Part shown: piece by piece, positions 6,049 to 6,947 of the stretch | Layout of the letters: the number at the start of each line of letters is the position of its first letter | Numbering within the stretch: position 1 is the first letter of the stretch | Assembly (NCBI GenBank): GCA_030590525.1 | Contig: JAUUYI010000105.1 | Coordinates: 1-6,947 of the forward strand | Reading direction: 5' to 3' | Length of the DNA: 6,947 bases | Source of the DNA: Sedimenticola sp. | GTDB taxonomy: Bacteria; Pseudomonadota; Gammaproteobacteria; Chromatiales; Chromatiaceae | Made by a program: the position numbers and the translations under genes | The notes under the pieces: model-generated | Seen by the model: the letters and a program-made list of their open reading frames with translations, nothing else | What the model was told of the DNA's origin: nothing | Database searches by the model: none

Positions 6049-6260
6049 ACTTCAACTCCGCAATACGCAGTGACAGTAAGGGCTTGCGCCAAAATAAGTT
6101 TACATTTATGGGTGTCGAGATGCATCTCTCACAAGGGGTCGCTCCCGGCATCTGCCGTACATGGATGTACCAATGCCGCGCGTGCAGGACGCACAGGAGC
6201 GGCCTGCCTCCCGCGACACTTGTACATCCTTGTACGGCGTCGCTCCCGGCATCCTGCCTC
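6049..6260. other. Upstream region of the YihY-family gene
   Basis: This stretch holds the repeat cluster at 6138-6253 and a perfect 12-bp palindrome GAGATGCATCTC (6117-6128). On the minus strand TTGTGA (upstream of the palindrome) and ATAAAT (downstream) could be -35 and -10 elements, but they are 19 bases apart and match the consensus weakly, so I do not assign a promoter. The palindrome between them could be an operator or simply part of the repeat. Confidence 0.4.
6138..6253. repeat. Composite direct/inverted repeat cluster (GTCGCTCCCGGCATC; GCCGTACAWGGATGTAC)
   Basis: The 15-mer GTCGCTCCCGGCATC occurs twice in direct orientation (6138-6152 and 6239-6253), 101 bases apart. Inside, GCCGTACATGGATGTAC (6154-6170) is inverted at 6222-6238 with one mismatch. 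Each inner arm is itself nearly palindromic around GTACAT/ATGTAC. This is typical of dispersed GTACATGGATGTAC-type repeats of gammaproteobacteria and fills the space upstream of the YihY-family gene. Confidence 0.65.
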
Positions 6261-6398
6261 TTAAAGATGGGATCGGATTCGCCAACGGTATGTTTTTTTC
6301 AATTCACAACCGTAGCGCGGATTTCGTCGCTTCATCTCAATGAGGAACACGAAGACGAAGAACAGCAATCCGAACAACAGTATCTGGTCTGTCGTCAT
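6261..6398 (-). pseudogene. Truncated SLC13-type permease N-terminus (45-codon remnant)
   Basis: ATG 6398 is followed by 45 codons and TAA. GAGG lies 4 bases upstream, so it could be translated. The first 20 residues (MTTDQILLFGLLFFVFVFLI) resemble from memory the start of SLC13/DASS-family sodium-dicarboxylate or sulfate permeases, which then continue with a WGRWRYDLVAF-like stretch. Here the similarity stops abruptly at Glu21, and the rest (EMKRRNPRYGCELKK...) is basic and unlike any membrane protein. The break falls where the DNA starts to read as GCGACGAAATCCGCGCTAC, one half of a widespread palindromic repeat. I infer a permease gene whose body was lost by deletion or repeat insertion. 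A genuine small single-pass membrane protein is the alternative. Confidence 0.4.
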
Positions 6399-6448
6399 GA
6401 TGCCTCAAACCGTTTGATGGCGACACGAATAGTGAGCGGCCATTGCCC

Positions 6449-6947
6449 TCACTCGATAGTATCTTCAGACCCGACAAACCCCCTGGTGTTTTCAAGTACC
6501 TCCCGAATCAAGGCGTCAGGCACCGTTGGCGCCTCGGCGAGGGAGACGGCTTGCATGATGGCCGCACCCTGCTCCACAGTCAGTAACCCTTTGGGAAGCG
6601 CTTCGCCGTAGAGCCATACCCCGGCCTCGCGGGGAGCCGGTGGATGCTCCAGCCCCGCCCGGTCCGCCGCCGCGGCCAACAGGCTGGAGCAGAGCAGTTC
6701 CACCGCCCCCGCCGTACATTGCTGGCCGATCAGGAGTTCGGCGGCCTTCAGTTTTTCCTGTGCCCTCGCCACCAGCGGCGAGACCTTATCTCCCTGTTCC
6801 TCCGCCGGTGTCTCGTAGTACGTTCTCGTGTCGCCCACCGGCGACGCCGACCCCAGCCGCTGCAGTCCGTTCAGTGTGCGGGAGTCGATCAGGGCGACAG
6901 GGATCGTCCCGGAGAGTTGCTCCGCCGTGCGTTCGGCCTCCTGATCG
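6449..6947 (-). CDS. C-terminal 165 residues of an unidentified larger protein (possibly helicase-associated)
   Basis: The frame is open from the right edge (first full codon at 6946) to TGA at 6451-6449. An internal GTG at 6838 is not a convincing start because the upstream codons read as sensible protein (AEQLSGTIPVALIDSRTLNGL, residues 9-29), so this is the tail of a longer gene. Residues 1-36 look like the end of an alpha/beta domain. Residues 54-165 are alanine- and leucine-rich and helical (RAQEKLKAAELLIG at 61-74, then two more helices), vaguely like a HEPN-type helical bundle. From memory, similar tails occur on large SNF2/DEAD-type helicases of gammaproteobacteria, but no helicase motif lies within the window and I cannot confirm this. 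It is not obviously linked to the genes downstream. Confidence 0.6.
   Translation of the reverse strand, partial: DQEAERTAEQLSGTIPVALIDSRTLNGLQRLGSASPVGDTRTYYETPAEEQGDKVSPLVARAQEKLKAAELLIGQQCTAGAVELLCSSLLAAAADRAGLEHPPAPREAGVWLYGEALPKGLLTVEQGAAIMQAVSLAEAPTVPDALIREVLENTRGFVGSEDTIE

Noticed and set aside
6018..6611. 197-codon plus-strand frame across the YihY upstream region
   Set aside because: It passes through the repeat cluster and the antisense of two minus-strand frames, with no ribosome-binding site or domain.

Overview
The window looks like a piece of chromosome from a gammaproteobacterium. The base composition is moderately GC-rich, Shine-Dalgarno sequences are strong, the phosphate operon carries a PhoB-type box, and the intergenic spaces hold dispersed palindromic repeats of a kind common in that class. 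A sulfur-oxidising or purple-sulfur relative (Chromatiales-like) is possible, but this is only an impression. All genes I can support lie on the minus strand, so the window reads from right to left.

Right edge to centre: positions 6947-6449 hold the C-terminal 165 residues of a larger protein cut by the window edge, which I could not identify with confidence. The next 400 bases (6448-6049) contain a short ORF whose first 20 residues look like the N-terminus of an SLC13-type permease and which then runs into repeat-like DNA, followed by an inverted/direct repeat cluster. Positions 6048-4714 encode a complete YihY/BrkB-family membrane protein with a C-terminal winged-helix-like region and a TTG start.

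Centre: 4713-4112 has no gene. It contains a 106-bp palindromic element, a run of four PhoB half-sites at 11-bp spacing with a -10 hexamer, and an 80-bp nested inverted repeat lying in the pstS leader.

Left half: a high-affinity phosphate uptake operon in the order pstS - (410-bp repeat-filled gap) - phoU fusion - pstC - pstA, with pstA running off the left edge and pstB presumably beyond it. PstS binds phosphate in the periplasm, PstC and PstA form the membrane channel, and the PhoU-type protein would link transport to PhoR/PhoB signalling. From phoU onward the genes are tightly coupled, with gaps of 1 and 5 bases.

The most interesting object is the PhoU gene. It sits between pstS and pstC rather than at the operon's end, and its PhoU domain is fused to a C-terminal low-molecular-weight phosphatase/arsenate-reductase-like domain. 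That domain has lost the nucleophilic cysteine and the phosphate-binding arginine, so it looks like a pseudophosphatase. Its apparent 93-residue N-terminal extension is an artefact of translated repeats.
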